Positions 8,611 through 17,856 of a stretch of 64,000 nt of DNA are shown here, piece by piece. The stretch is from Bacillota bacterium (lineage in GTDB: Bacteria; Bacillota; Clostridia; Lachnospirales; Lachnospiraceae), in NCBI GenBank assembly GCA_023423335.1, contig JAFAFU010000073.1, positions 1 to 64,000 of the forward strand, written 5' to 3'. The position numbers were made by a program, and so were the translations under genes. Numbering within the stretch: the stretch's first letter is position 1; every line of letters begins with the position of its first letter. Below the pieces are notes generated by a model. It had not been told where the DNA came from. It searched no databases and saw only the letters and a program-made list of their open reading frames with translations.

Positions 8611-8723
8611 TTACGGTTCACACCCTGGCCAGTAATGCAACTAAGCGAAAGCGGCTCCGGCTTCGGAAACATTTGTCGAAATCATATCGTCATCATCATC
8701 CTTGGCCGGGGTGTGAACAGTAA
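8611..8723. repeat. 113-nt long hairpin in an intergenic region
   Basis: A 16-base arm GTTCACACCCTGGCCA (8616-8631) pairs with TGGCCGGGGTGTGAAC (8703-8718) with one T/G wobble. TTAC (8611-8614) and GTAA (8720-8723) extend the stem. The 70-base loop has a smaller GC-rich hairpin near 8643-8668. No coding capacity is convincing in 8589-8861. This is either a dispersed repeat or a structured RNA upstream of the acyltransferase gene. Confidence 0.6.
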
Positions 8724-8861
8724 CGGGATAACCGCGGTATCTCAAATATATCTATTGCAGGATGGATTATTCTTTGCTAAAATCTATATGTTATTTATAT
8801 ACAGAATGGTTATATTATTACTATTAACCGTATCGGGGCATCACAAGGAGAAACTGTAATA

Positions 8862-9926
8862 ATGACAGCAGAAGCGATGGACAGCAAAAGAGATCAAAAA
8901 ACCGGAACACAGAGCAAGAAAGGCAATCCGGCGGCAGGAGCCGGAAGGGATTATCTCTTTGATAATATGCGGGCGATTTTAATTATCCTGGTGGTTTGGG
9001 GGCATGTCCTGGAACCTATGAGACCTGCCGAGAACTCCATTAAGAGTATTTATTATTTCCTGTATTTTTTCCATATGCCGGCGATGACGTTCATCTCCGG
9101 ATATTTTTCCAAGAACCTGGAGAAGATCAGGAGCAACGCATTTGTTACGATTTTGATTCCGTATCTTATTCTGAATGTATTTAATTATCTGTTTAAAATG
9201 TACATCCTTCAAGAACCGCATTTTGGGTTCCGATTTTTCAGGCCGCTGTTTGGATTATGGTATCTGCTGGCGCTTTTTTTATGGAAGTTCTTCTTAAAGG
9301 ACCTGGTAAGGATACGGTTTCTTCTGCCGCTTAGTTTCCTGCTCGGAATTCTAAGCGGTTACAGTAAGGAGTTTTCCGAATATCTGGCTCTGGGCAGGGT
9401 AATCTGTTTCCTTCCCTTCTTCCTTTTGGGCTATTACTGTACCAGGGAGAACCTGGAGAAGCTGAAAGGCTTCCCCAAGTGGATTTCCTTTGGGATAATC
9501 CTGGCAATCGGAAGCCTGTCCGTATGGATCGCTAAGAAGAATATTTTCAAGGTGGAAGTCCTATATCTCAGGAAGCCCTATCCGGAAGCTTCCGAGCTTC
9601 AGCAGATGCTGTTCAGAATTCTGGTTTATGTAGTGGCTGTAGCAATGATCGGGGCGCTGATCATCCTGTCAGACAGCAGAAGGAGCATACTTTCAAGGCT
9701 CGGAGCCAGTACCATGACCGTATATGTGCTGCACCTTTTTACGGTTCCTTTATTGGAGAAGTTTGAAATACTTGGGGAAAGACCCTATCTGTACCTGGTG
9801 TATTCCGTGTTTATGACCGCATTGATTACTCTTGTATATGCGCATCCTCTGGTCATAAGGATATATGATAATGTGATGGACAGGCTGACAGGATTGATAT
9901 TAAAGAATAAAAGTAAAGAAAGCTAA
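8862..9926 (+). CDS. Membrane acyltransferase family 3 protein
   Basis: The 354-residue integral membrane protein has about ten hydrophobic segments. It opens with the acyltransferase-3 signature DYLFDNMRAILIILVVWGH, in which the arginine and the histidine of VVWGHV are characteristic. FHMPAMTFISGYF is the second conserved block. Members transfer acetyl or other acyl groups onto extracellular polysaccharides, teichoic acids or peptidoglycan. A cytosolic, charged N-terminal tail of about 30 residues precedes the first segment. ATG 8862 follows AAGGAG (8845-8850). The polymerase-like GT2/CDP-glycerol gene starts 18 bases downstream, so the two are probably one operon decorating a surface polymer. 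Confidence 0.85.
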   Translation: MTAEAMDSKRDQKTGTQSKKGNPAAGAGRDYLFDNMRAILIILVVWGHVLEPMRPAENSIKSIYYFLYFFHMPAMTFISGYFSKNLEKIRSNAFVTILIPYLILNVFNYLFKMYILQEPHFGFRFFRPLFGLWYLLALFLWKFFLKDLVRIRFLLPLSFLLGILSGYSKEFSEYLALGRVICFLPFFLLGYYCTRENLEKLKGFPKWISFGIILAIGSLSVWIAKKNIFKVEVLYLRKPYPEASELQQMLFRILVYVVAVAMIGALIILSDSRRSILSRLGASTMTVYVLHLFTVPLLEKFEILGERPYLYLVYSVFMTALITLVYAHPLVIRIYDNVMDRLTGLILKNKSKES

Positions 9927-9944
9927 GAAAGGCTTGGTGCTATC

Positions 9945-12278
9945 GTGAAGCTTAGTATAATTGTACCATTTCATAAAGGAATACATTTTCTGGAGGATTG
10001 TTTGGAGAGCGTCCGCGATCAAGGCCTTAACGGGTATGAAACGATACTCGTATTGGATCATGTGAAGGAGGATATTGCACCTCTTATCGAGGCATATCAG
10101 GATATCAACCTTAGAATTATCGAACTGGAGGAGTCAAGGCTGATTGGCAGAAAACAGGAGGATAATGACCCTCTGGCAGGTTACAGCGGCGTAGCCGCTG
10201 CGAGAAATGCCGGTCTGGAGGCCGCCGCCGGAGAATATGTCTTCTTTCTGGACAGTGATGATTACCTCCAGAGTCAGACTCTGCCGCTGTTATTAAAGGA
10301 AGCCGGTGAGCAGATGGCGGACTTTACCTATGGGAGGAAGGCAACCTCCTGGTTTCGCCGTAAGGTTTATTTGGCCTCGATGGCGGAGAAGGGCGGTGTC
10401 GAGGTAATTGAGGAACAGGATACCGAGGAGGAGACAGAGAAGGCAGAGAAACAGATTGTAAGGGAGAAGAAAATCTTTAGTGTAATGCAGGCTCTTGATG
10501 AAGCGGCTGCAGCCGGGGAGCCGATTGACCATAAAAGACTGGCAGAGGCTTATTATACCCTGTTTGTTTCCCGTAAGGGGCTGAAGAATGTAACCGTACT
10601 GGGGATATTGTTTAACCGAAGCTTTCTATATGATAACAACATCCGCTTTCATGAAAAATACATATTTTATTCGGATCTGGCCTTCATGGTCAAGACCCTG
10701 GCCCATGCTTCCTCCTGCTCGTACGTAGAGGAAGCGGTATATGTCAAACGTAAGCACAATGATCCGATCCACTATCCGGCCCTGGCCCAGATAAAGACGG
10801 ATGACCGCTTTGGAGAGCATCTGGAAGCTTATAAGGAAGCCTTGGCGCTGACAATTAAAAATACGGCGCTCAGACAGTATATGGAAGAGAAGCTGATTGA
10901 TTACTTCACCGGCACCTTCGCTCCGCGGTTAAGAAGAAGTGAGAAGGATTTCTGGAAAAAGGAACGTTTTACCAGCGTCAGGGACTGCATGAAGCAGGTA
11001 GATGAAAGAAGAATAAAAGCCCTGAAAAAATACCGGCTGAGAGTGGTAAAGGCGCTTCTTAAGGGAGATGTAAACCGGGCCGTTCGCGCAGTGAACCTTC
11101 ACCTTGGGTTAAAAAAGCTGAAGAAGATCAGGAAAAACTGGAGAGTATTCTCCTATTATCTCTATCATAAGTTCTTCCTGAAGATGGAATTAAAAGAAAA
11201 CTGGGTGCTTTGTGAAAGCTTCTTCGGAAAGAGCTATTCCGACAGTCCCAAGTACATATATGAATACCTTTGCAGGAACTATCCCGGAAAATACCGGTTT
11301 ATCTGGGTGGTAAACAAGAAAACGAAGATCCCCTTCCACCCGACGAAGGTAAAACGCTTTAGTATCCGATACGCGTACTATCTGGCCCGCTGCAAATATG
11401 ATATCTTCAATGTCAGACAGCCGGAATGGGTGAAGAAGCGTGAAGGGAATATATTTTTGGAAACCTGGCACGGAACACCGCTAAAGAAGCTGGTATTTGA
11501 CCAGGAAGAGGTTATGGCGGCTTCTCCGCTGTACAAGGCGCAGTTTTACAGGCAGTCCAGGCTATGGGATTATCTGGTCTCGGCGAATCACTTCTCTACG
11601 GAGGCATTTAAAAGTGCTTTCCGCTATGACAAGGAGATCCTCGAATACGGTTATCCCCGAAATGATATCCTTCACAGCGAGAACAGGGATCAGCTGGCAA
11701 AAGCCATACGAAAAAGGCTCCGCATCCCGGAAGGGAAGAAGACGATCCTCTATGCGCCTACCTGGAGGGACGATGAATATTACGGCAGGGGCGAGTACAA
11801 ATTCGCAATGAAGCTGGATTTAAGACTGCTTAAGAAGGAGCTGGGTCCGGATTATATCGTGCTGCTGCGAACCCACTACTTTATTGCCGATTCCCTGGAT
11901 ATCAGCGGTCTTGAGGATTTTGCCGTTAATGTCAGCAAATACGATGATATCTCGGAGCTTTATTTGATTTCAGACCTGCTGATTACCGATTATTCCTCCG
12001 TGTTTTTTGATTATGCCAACCTGAAAAGACCGATTTTATTCTATACATATGATCTCGACAAATACCGTGATATGCTGCGGGGCTTTTATATGGATATCGA
12101 GACCCAGGTACCCGGTCCCTTATTATTCACCAATGAAGAGGTGGTGGACGCGATCAGGGAGCTTGACCTGATTACCGAACAGTATAAAGACAAATACGCA
12201 GAGTTCTATGAACGCTTCTGCGGCCTGGAGGATGGACACGCGTCGGAAATGGTAGCAAAGAAAGTATTTAATCTTTGA
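9945..12278 (+). CDS. GT2 glycosyltransferase fused to CDP-glycerol glycerophosphotransferase
   Basis: A 777-residue two-domain enzyme. Residues 1 to about 330 form a GT-A glycosyltransferase-2 domain, with the start LSIIVPFHKG, the conserved GVAAARNAGLEAA and the metal-binding DSDDYL. Residues of about 400-775 form a TagB/TagF-type CDP-glycerol:poly(glycerophosphate) transferase, shown by LETWHGTPLKKL, YGYPRNDIL, ILYAPTWRDDEYY, LRTHYF and LLITDYSSVFFDYA. It should add a sugar and a polyol-phosphate unit in teichoic-acid-like polymer synthesis at the inner membrane face. The start is GTG 9945 with AGAAAGG upstream. It follows the acyltransferase gene closely. The sugar donor and exact polymer are unknown. 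Confidence 0.88.
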   Translation: MKLSIIVPFHKGIHFLEDCLESVRDQGLNGYETILVLDHVKEDIAPLIEAYQDINLRIIELEESRLIGRKQEDNDPLAGYSGVAAARNAGLEAAAGEYVFFLDSDDYLQSQTLPLLLKEAGEQMADFTYGRKATSWFRRKVYLASMAEKGGVEVIEEQDTEEETEKAEKQIVREKKIFSVMQALDEAAAAGEPIDHKRLAEAYYTLFVSRKGLKNVTVLGILFNRSFLYDNNIRFHEKYIFYSDLAFMVKTLAHASSCSYVEEAVYVKRKHNDPIHYPALAQIKTDDRFGEHLEAYKEALALTIKNTALRQYMEEKLIDYFTGTFAPRLRRSEKDFWKKERFTSVRDCMKQVDERRIKALKKYRLRVVKALLKGDVNRAVRAVNLHLGLKKLKKIRKNWRVFSYYLYHKFFLKMELKENWVLCESFFGKSYSDSPKYIYEYLCRNYPGKYRFIWVVNKKTKIPFHPTKVKRFSIRYAYYLARCKYDIFNVRQPEWVKKREGNIFLETWHGTPLKKLVFDQEEVMAASPLYKAQFYRQSRLWDYLVSANHFSTEAFKSAFRYDKEILEYGYPRNDILHSENRDQLAKAIRKRLRIPEGKKTILYAPTWRDDEYYGRGEYKFAMKLDLRLLKKELGPDYIVLLRTHYFIADSLDISGLEDFAVNVSKYDDISELYLISDLLITDYSSVFFDYANLKRPILFYTYDLDKYRDMLRGFYMDIETQVPGPLLFTNEEVVDAIRELDLITEQYKDKYAEFYERFCGLEDGHASEMVAKKVFNL

Positions 12279-12378
12279 TGCGCTTCATCATATTGACGTA
12301 AAAAAGTACCTTCGTCAAAATAAATTTGTGCAAACGTACAAAATTCCGGGAGGAATCCATTATGCTTAAAAAAACCAG

Positions 12379-12407
12379 TTGCCAATTGATATGGTTTCGT
12401 TGATAAT
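12379..12407 (+). promoter_or_regulatory. Candidate purC promoter
   Basis: TTGCCA (12379-12384) and GATAAT (12402-12407) are 17 bases apart, about 65 bases before the purC start. The rest of the 194-base gap has an inverted pair TTGACG/CGTCAA near 12297-12322. No PurR-type CCGAA box pair was recognised. Confidence 0.45.
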
Positions 12408-12472
12408 ATTAGCGTAAGACGAGCACTATAAACTCTATGAGAAAATCAAATAAAGGATAGGTGGCATTTGCG

Positions 12473-13180
12473 ATGAAAAAGTTAGACATGCTCTATGAAG
12501 GAAAAGCAAAAAAAGTATACCTGACAGATGTGGAAGACGTATATATCGTAGACTACAAGGATGATGCAACAGCATTCAACGGTTTGAAAAAAGGTACTAT
12601 TCTTGGCAAAGGTGTAGTTAACAATAAGATGTCCAACCATATTTTCCGGATATTGGAGAAGGAAGGTATTCCTACCCACTTCATCGAAGAGCTCAGTGAC
12701 AGGGAAACCGCAGTGAAGAAGGTACAGATTGTTCCTCTTGAAGTCATCGTACGCAATGTATCCGCCGGAAGCTTCGCCAAGAGACTCGGCATTGAAGAAG
12801 GCAGAAAGCTGATTGCCCCTACCCTGGAATTTTCCTATAAGGATGATGCTTTGGGTGATCCGTTTATTAATGATTATTATGCAATTGCACTTGGCCTTGC
12901 AACCAGGGAAGAGCTTGACCGCATTACAGAGCTGGTATTTAAAATAAATGATGTGCTGTGCAAGTATTTCCTGGAGTGCGGAATAGAGTTAATCGATTAT
13001 AAGGTGGAGTTCGGCAGATATAAGGGACAGATCATCCTGGCGGATGAAATTTCACCGGATACCTGCAGGCTTTGGGATGTTACCACGCATGATAAGCTGG
13101 ATAAGGACCGTTTCCGCAGAGATATGGGCAAGGTGGAGGATGCTTACCAGGAAGTGTTTAAGAGATTAGGGATCATATAA
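12473..13180 (+). CDS. purC: Phosphoribosylaminoimidazole-succinocarboxamide synthase
   Basis: The 235-residue SAICAR synthetase condenses CAIR with aspartate using ATP, in de novo purine synthesis. Recognisable blocks are [10 protein letters not shown] at the N-terminus, the VEVIVRN-like segment [19 protein letters not shown], and [15 protein letters not shown] near residue 190. These match PurC signatures 1 and 2. Length equals the usual bacterial form. I place the start at ATG 12473 because AGGTGG (12459-12464) is spaced eight bases before it. A GTG four codons upstream is poorly spaced. purF and purB follow on the same strand, with a structured 229-base gap before purF. Confidence 0.95.
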   Translation: MKKLDMLYEGKAKKVYLTDVEDVYIVDYKDDATAFNGLKKGTILGKGVVNNKMSNHIFRILEKEGIPTHFIEELSDRETAVKKVQIVPLEVIVRNVSAGSFAKRLGIEEGRKLIAPTLEFSYKDDALGDPFINDYYAIALGLATREELDRITELVFKINDVLCKYFLECGIELIDYKVEFGRYKGQIILADEISPDTCRLWDVTTHDKLDKDRFRRDMGKVEDAYQEVFKRLGII

Positions 13181-13190
13181 TGATATATCG

Positions 13191-13355
13191 GGCTGTTTCA
13201 GAGAAAGTCTCATAGCCGCTATACTGCCAACGACGGCAACTCCACGGGGGTACTGCCGGCTGCTGTGGTGAGCTTAAGGTTGGAGACGATTTGGAACAGC
13301 CTTTTCCGACGGCCCGGCTTGCGGCCTTAGGGGACCTTCTATAGTTACCGGCAGT
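13191..13355 (+). promoter_or_regulatory. Structured region between purC and purF (possible terminator or attenuator)
   Basis: GGCTGTT (13191-13197) pairs with AACAGCC (13295-13301), closing a branched structure that is followed by TTTT, like a large terminator. A competing pair also exists: ACTGCCGG (13252-13259), inside that structure, is complementary to CCGGCAGT (13348-13355) downstream. The two pairings could be mutually exclusive. No known riboswitch consensus was recognised. Confidence 0.4.
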
Positions 13356-13409
13356 CGTGTAAATTGCGCTATGATACGCAAGAACGCGCAATCAGAAAGG
13401 ACATCAGAC

Positions 13410-14846
13410 ATGTATATGGAGAACAGCAGCTATATTCCGGACGGGATTCATGAAGAGTGCGGAGTATTCGGAGTCTATGATTTAGACGGTAATGATGTGG
13501 TATCCACGATTTATTATGGTTTGTTTGCACTTCAGCACAGAGGGCAGGAAAGCTGCGGTATTGCGGTCAGTGATACGAAGGGTCCCAAAGGGAAAGTAAA
13601 GGCCTGCAAGGGAATGGGCCTGGTGAGCGAGGTATGTACGGAGGAGAATCTGGAGAGCTTAAGCGGCAACCTTGGTGTAGGTCATGTTCGTTACTCCACT
13701 GCGGGAGAAAGCAGCATCCATAATACCCAACCCTTAGTTCTTAACTATGTCAAGGGGACTCTGTCTCTTGCCCATAACGGGAATCTGGTCAACACCCCGG
13801 AGCTTAAGAAAGAATTGGAGTACACCGGTGCTATTTTCCAGACCACGATAGATACGGAGGTAATTGCATATCATATCGCCAGGGGGCGGTTAAATTCGGC
13901 GACAGTGGAAGAAGCGGTAGTCCGGGCAATGAAGAAGCTGTCCGGGGCATATTCCCTGGTTATTGCGAGTCCAAGAAAACTCATCGGTGCAAGAGATCCC
14001 TTCGGCTTCCACCCTCTATGCATCGGCAGGCGGAACAATGCGTATATTCTTGCTTCGGAGACAGCGGCCTTAAATGCTGTGGATGCGGAATATATACGGG
14101 ATGTAAAGCCCGGTGAGGTAGTAATGATTAATGAGGAGGGCATTCATTCCGATACCTCCGGCTGCGGTTTACAGACGGCAAAGTGCGTCTTTGAATATAT
14201 TTATTTTGCGAGACCGGATACAAAGTTTGACGGTATCAGCGTATATAATTCCAGAATCATGGCCGGCAGAATTCTGGCCCAGTCCTATCCCGTCCCGGCG
14301 GATGTGGTGGTCGGTGTTCCGGATTCGGGGAACGCGGCAGCCTTGGGCTATGCTCTGGAGTCCGGGATACCCTTCGGTATGGCTTTCGTGAAGAACAGCT
14401 ATGTAGGCAGGACCTTCATCAAGCCGAAGCAATCCACCAGATCCTCCAGTGTACGGATTAAGCTGAATGTACTTCCGGAGGTGGTAAAGGGAAAGAGAGT
14501 AGTCATGATCGATGACTCCATCGTTCGGGGCACCACCAGCGCAAAGATTGTACGGATGCTTAAGAATGCAGGGGCCACCGAGGTTCATGTGAGAATCAGC
14601 TCGCCGCCGTTTCTCCATCCCTGCTATTTCGGAACGGACGTACCTACCGGGGACCAGCTGATTGCCCATAACAATACGGTTGAACAGATTTGTGATATGA
14701 TCGGAGCAAATTCCCTGGGGTATCTGGCGATCGAGCGGCTGTCTGACATGCTCGGCGGCGACACAGGCTTTTGTGATGCCTGTTTTACCGGTAACTATCC
14801 GATAGAGCCCCCGGAGGAGGATATCCGCGGGGAATATGAGCGTTAA
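13410..14846 (+). CDS. purF: Amidophosphoribosyltransferase
   Basis: The 478-residue enzyme makes phosphoribosylamine from PRPP and glutamine, the first committed purine step. It is of the Bacillus type. A short propeptide precedes the N-terminal nucleophile Cys17 in HEECGVFGVYD, so cleavage after Glu16 is expected. The glutaminase domain has ALQHRGQESCGI and HVRYSTAGESS. The phosphoribosyltransferase domain has the PRPP motif VVMIDDSIVRGTTS. The cysteines of FCDACFTG near the C-terminus, with CVFEY and HPCYFG, fit the 4Fe-4S site of this subclass. ATG 13410 has GAAAGGA eight bases before it; an in-frame ATG at 13371 is less likely. purB follows 46 bases downstream. Confidence 0.96.
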   Translation: MYMENSSYIPDGIHEECGVFGVYDLDGNDVVSTIYYGLFALQHRGQESCGIAVSDTKGPKGKVKACKGMGLVSEVCTEENLESLSGNLGVGHVRYSTAGESSIHNTQPLVLNYVKGTLSLAHNGNLVNTPELKKELEYTGAIFQTTIDTEVIAYHIARGRLNSATVEEAVVRAMKKLSGAYSLVIASPRKLIGARDPFGFHPLCIGRRNNAYILASETAALNAVDAEYIRDVKPGEVVMINEEGIHSDTSGCGLQTAKCVFEYIYFARPDTKFDGISVYNSRIMAGRILAQSYPVPADVVVGVPDSGNAAALGYALESGIPFGMAFVKNSYVGRTFIKPKQSTRSSSVRIKLNVLPEVVKGKRVVMIDDSIVRGTTSAKIVRMLKNAGATEVHVRISSPPFLHPCYFGTDVPTGDQLIAHNNTVEQICDMIGANSLGYLAIERLSDMLGGDTGFCDACFTGNYPIEPPEEDIRGEYER

Positions 14847-14892
14847 ACAAATTGAAATACCATAGAAGATAATCCGAAAGGAGGGTAAAGCC

Positions 14893-16326
14893 ATGAGTAA
14901 TGACAAATACACCAGCCCGCTGTCTGAACGATATGCGGGGAAAGAGATGCAGTATATCTTCTCGCCGGACATGAAGTTTAAAACCTGGAGAAAGCTCTGG
15001 GTTGCACTGGCTGAAACGGAGAAGGAGTTAGGGTTAAATATTACGGAGGAGCAGATCAACGAACTGAAAGCCCATCAGGAGGATATTAATTATGATGTGG
15101 CAAAGGCCAGAGAAGCGCTCGTACGTCATGATGTCATGTCCCATGTCTATGCCTATGGCGAACAGTGTCCCAATGCAAAAGGAATCATCCATCTGGGGGC
15201 TACCTCCTGTTATGTCGGGGATAATACGGATATCATCATCATGAGGTCAGCCCTTAGTCTGGTCAGAAAGAAACTGCTTAACGTCATGGCGGAGCTATCA
15301 AAGTTTGCTTATGAATACCGGGCGCTTCCTACTCTGGCGTTCACCCATTTCCAGCCGGCTCAGCCCACTACCGTAGGTAAGAGGGCTGCCCTGTGGCTGA
15401 TGGAATTAAAGCTGGACTTCGATGACCTGAATTATCTGATTGACGGTATGAGGCTGCTTGGTTCCAAGGGTACGACGGGAACGCAGGCCAGCTTCATGGA
15501 GCTGTTTGACGGAGACCATGATAAGATTAAGAGGCTGGATTTAAGAATAGCAGAGAAGATGGGTTTTCCCGGCTGCTACCCCGTATCCGGGCAGACCTAT
15601 TCCAGGAAGGTGGATACCAGAGTTCTCAATGTTCTGGCAGGAATCGCAGCCAGCGCCCATAAATTCTCCAATGATATCCGGCTGCTCCAGCACTTAAAGG
15701 AGATTGAAGAGCCCTTTGAGAAGAACCAGATTGGGTCTTCCGCTATGGCCTATAAGAGGAATCCGATGAGGAGCGAACGTATCGCAGCTCTGGCAAATTA
15801 TGTGATGGCAGATGCCCTGAACCCTGCGATTACCTCCGCAACCCAATGGTTTGAGAGGACTCTTGACGATTCGGCCAATAAGAGAATTAGTATTCCGGAA
15901 GGCTTTCTGGCAGTGGACGGTATTCTGGATCTGTATCTGAACGTGGTCGACGGTCTGGTAGTATATCCGAAGGTAATAGAGAAGCATCTGATGCAGGAGC
16001 TTCCTTTCATGGCTACCGAGAACATCATGATGGATGCGGTAAAGGCCGGCGGCGACAGGCAGGAGCTCCATGAAAGAATCCGCACCCTGTCCATGGAAGC
16101 AGGAAGAAACGTAAAGGAAAAAGGGCTGGAGAATAATCTTCTGGAATTGATTGCGGCAGATCCTTCCTTCAATATGACTCTGGAAGAGCTGAAGGCTTCG
16201 ATGGACCCGGCAAAATACATCGGCCGCGCGGGGGAACAGACCGAAGAATTTATTGAAGAAGTAATCCGGCCCATTCTTACAGAGAATCAGGAGCTTCTGG
16301 GCATAAAGGCCGATATAAAAGTGTGA
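14893..16326 (+). CDS. purB: Adenylosuccinate lyase
   Basis: The 477-residue member of the fumarase/aspartase superfamily splits SAICAR and adenylosuccinate, releasing fumarate, and so acts twice in purine synthesis. The superfamily signature is GSSAMAYKRNPMRSER (about residue 279), holding the catalytic serine loop. HLGATSCYVGDNTD and HFQPAQPTTVGKR are the other two active-site blocks. Its length and the ATSCYVGDN form resemble the longer, animal-type PurB rather than the 430-residue Bacillus form. AAAGGAGGG precedes ATG 14893. It probably shares a transcript with purF, from which it is separated by 46 bases. Confidence 0.95.
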   Translation: MSNDKYTSPLSERYAGKEMQYIFSPDMKFKTWRKLWVALAETEKELGLNITEEQINELKAHQEDINYDVAKAREALVRHDVMSHVYAYGEQCPNAKGIIHLGATSCYVGDNTDIIIMRSALSLVRKKLLNVMAELSKFAYEYRALPTLAFTHFQPAQPTTVGKRAALWLMELKLDFDDLNYLIDGMRLLGSKGTTGTQASFMELFDGDHDKIKRLDLRIAEKMGFPGCYPVSGQTYSRKVDTRVLNVLAGIAASAHKFSNDIRLLQHLKEIEEPFEKNQIGSSAMAYKRNPMRSERIAALANYVMADALNPAITSATQWFERTLDDSANKRISIPEGFLAVDGILDLYLNVVDGLVVYPKVIEKHLMQELPFMATENIMMDAVKAGGDRQELHERIRTLSMEAGRNVKEKGLENNLLELIAADPSFNMTLEELKASMDPAKYIGRAGEQTEEFIEEVIRPILTENQELLGIKADIKV

Positions 16327-16489
16327 TATCCCTTTCATTGGGCTGCTTCATAAACCACCAATAATGGTAAAATATTGAAGGTTCGGTTGACGAAGGAAAA
16401 GCAGGATGTTATAATTAATCTGATATTATGTCAATTGTCTGAAGTTGAAAATTTATCAAGGCAATATAAAACTGAAAAGGGGTGTAACT

Positions 16490-17773
16490 ATGTTTTGTTC
16501 GAAGTGTGGGGCAAAGAATGAAGACAGTGCGAAGTTCTGTTACCAGTGCGGAAATCGATTTGAGGATGCCGTCCCCGTAAACCAGCCGCAGCCGCAGGCG
16601 CCAGCGGAAAATTATACATACAGTCAGCCGCAGGCACCGGCTGAAAATTATACATACAGCCAGCCGCAGGCACCGGTTGAAAATTATACATACAGTCAGC
16701 CGCAAGGAACGGTGAATAACCAGCAGCCACCGGTAGTTCCGCAGGGACCGGTATACGGACAGCCGCAGAATCCAAATTATCAGATGCAGGGAACGGCAAA
16801 TAACCAACCCCCGCAGCAGCCTTATTATCAGCCGCAGCCACCTTACGGACAAACTCCGGGTCAGGGCTATAAGATGCCCGCGAAATCGAAGAAGCCTCTG
16901 TTTATTTCCCTTGCCGGGATTGCAGCTGTTGCTGTCATAATCATTGTTGTTTTAACAACCTCTTCATCCGCTAAGGGAAATGTTCTGGATAACTTATTAA
17001 AAGCCATGCAGGGCACAATTGAAGCCGGAAGCGTTGAGTTTTCCCTGGAAGAGACGCGGTATTACTCCGGTAAGCAGACAGAGAAGGCGAAAGGGGTATT
17101 TGTATACGACTTAAAAAATGAAGAGTTAGGGTATGATATTAAGGTTGGAGATGATGAAAGAACAATTCTCTATAACGGTATCATGTATGAGATTGAAGAT
17201 GATGAAGTATGGTGGAGTACGGATTACACCTCTGAGATTGAGGATATATTCTACTATTATGACGAATATAAGGGTGCTTTCAATGGAATATCAAAAATCG
17301 ATTGGGAGGATATTATCGATGAAGCAGGTATATCCATGCTTGTTGATACGGATGCATTACAAAAATGCCTGAAAAATTTTGAGAAGGATTTAAATAGCGA
17401 GGATTTTTATAAGAAGGTCTTTAAAAAGTTCTCCGTTGATAAGAGCAGCAAGGGAACCAAATATACCTTTGAAGATATTAAGATAAAGGAATTAGTGAAG
17501 GCCCTGGCTGACACCTTCAAACCGGTTATCAATTACGATATTGATGATCTGCTGGATGAAGCAACGGATGAATTTGATATTTTTGATGAGTTCCTGGTGG
17601 AGATTACAATTAAGGATAATAAATTAGTTGAAATCTATGTGGATATTTCGGTAGAGGACTGGTCAGGCGATACGGATCGGCGTGAAATCACCATGACCTT
17701 TGATAAGTATGGCAAGGCTGCTCTTGATGAAGATGATATTGAAGATGTGATCGACAATAGTTATCAATGGTAA
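16490..17773 (+). CDS. Zinc-ribbon, proline/glutamine-rich single-pass membrane protein
   Basis: A 427-residue protein of unknown function. The N-terminus is a zinc ribbon (MFCSKCGAKNEDSAKFCYQCG, two C-x2-C pairs). A Q/P-rich linker of about 100 residues follows, holding three 12-residue repeats and further QP-rich sequence. A single membrane helix (LFISLAGIAAVAVIIIVVL, about residues 140-160) then leads to an acidic outer domain of 260 residues. The layout is common in Firmicutes zinc_ribbon_2 membrane proteins and implies the ribbon is cytosolic and the large domain outside. ATG 16490 has AAAGGGG upstream and starts exactly at the ribbon; an in-frame ATG at 16445 lacks a ribosome site. A terminator follows. 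Confidence 0.8.
   Translation: MFCSKCGAKNEDSAKFCYQCGNRFEDAVPVNQPQPQAPAENYTYSQPQAPAENYTYSQPQAPVENYTYSQPQGTVNNQQPPVVPQGPVYGQPQNPNYQMQGTANNQPPQQPYYQPQPPYGQTPGQGYKMPAKSKKPLFISLAGIAAVAVIIIVVLTTSSSAKGNVLDNLLKAMQGTIEAGSVEFSLEETRYYSGKQTEKAKGVFVYDLKNEELGYDIKVGDDERTILYNGIMYEIEDDEVWWSTDYTSEIEDIFYYYDEYKGAFNGISKIDWEDIIDEAGISMLVDTDALQKCLKNFEKDLNSEDFYKKVFKKFSVDKSSKGTKYTFEDIKIKELVKALADTFKPVINYDIDDLLDEATDEFDIFDEFLVEITIKDNKLVEIYVDISVEDWSGDTDRREITMTFDKYGKAALDEDDIEDVIDNSYQW
16589..16696 (+). repeat. Three in-frame 36-bp tandem repeats
   Basis: Units at 16589-16624, 16625-16660 and 16661-16696 each encode QPQAP(A/V)ENYTYS. The copies differ at a few third positions, so the array is not brand new. It lies in the flexible linker of the zinc-ribbon membrane protein and can change length without shifting frame. 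Confidence 0.9.
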
Positions 17774-17794
17774 AAGGAATTATATGAAGAAAAC

Positions 17795-17824
17795 CGCCAG
17801 CGGATAAACCGCTGGCGATTTTTG
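17795..17824 (+). terminator. Rho-independent terminator
   Basis: CGCCAGCGG (17795-17803) and CCGCTGGCG (17809-17817) are perfect nine-base arms with an ATAAA loop, followed by ATTTTT. It ends the zinc-ribbon protein gene and separates it from the convergent HMA-like gene. Confidence 0.9.
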
Positions 17825-17856
17825 ATCCCAATCCATATCCATCATATAGAGTGGAA

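Noticed and set aside
8635..8859. 74-residue frame on the plus strand
   Set aside because: It runs through the arm and loop of the long hairpin at 8611-8723, has no ribosome site and no protein-like composition.
12385..12410. GATATGGTTT near purC resembles part of a purine riboswitch
   Set aside because: The remaining conserved parts (TATAATC, the TCTACC loop and the P1 partner) are missing, so the match is judged to be chance.
16589..16696. Possible CRISPR array
   Set aside because: The units are contiguous, lack spacers and are translated in frame.
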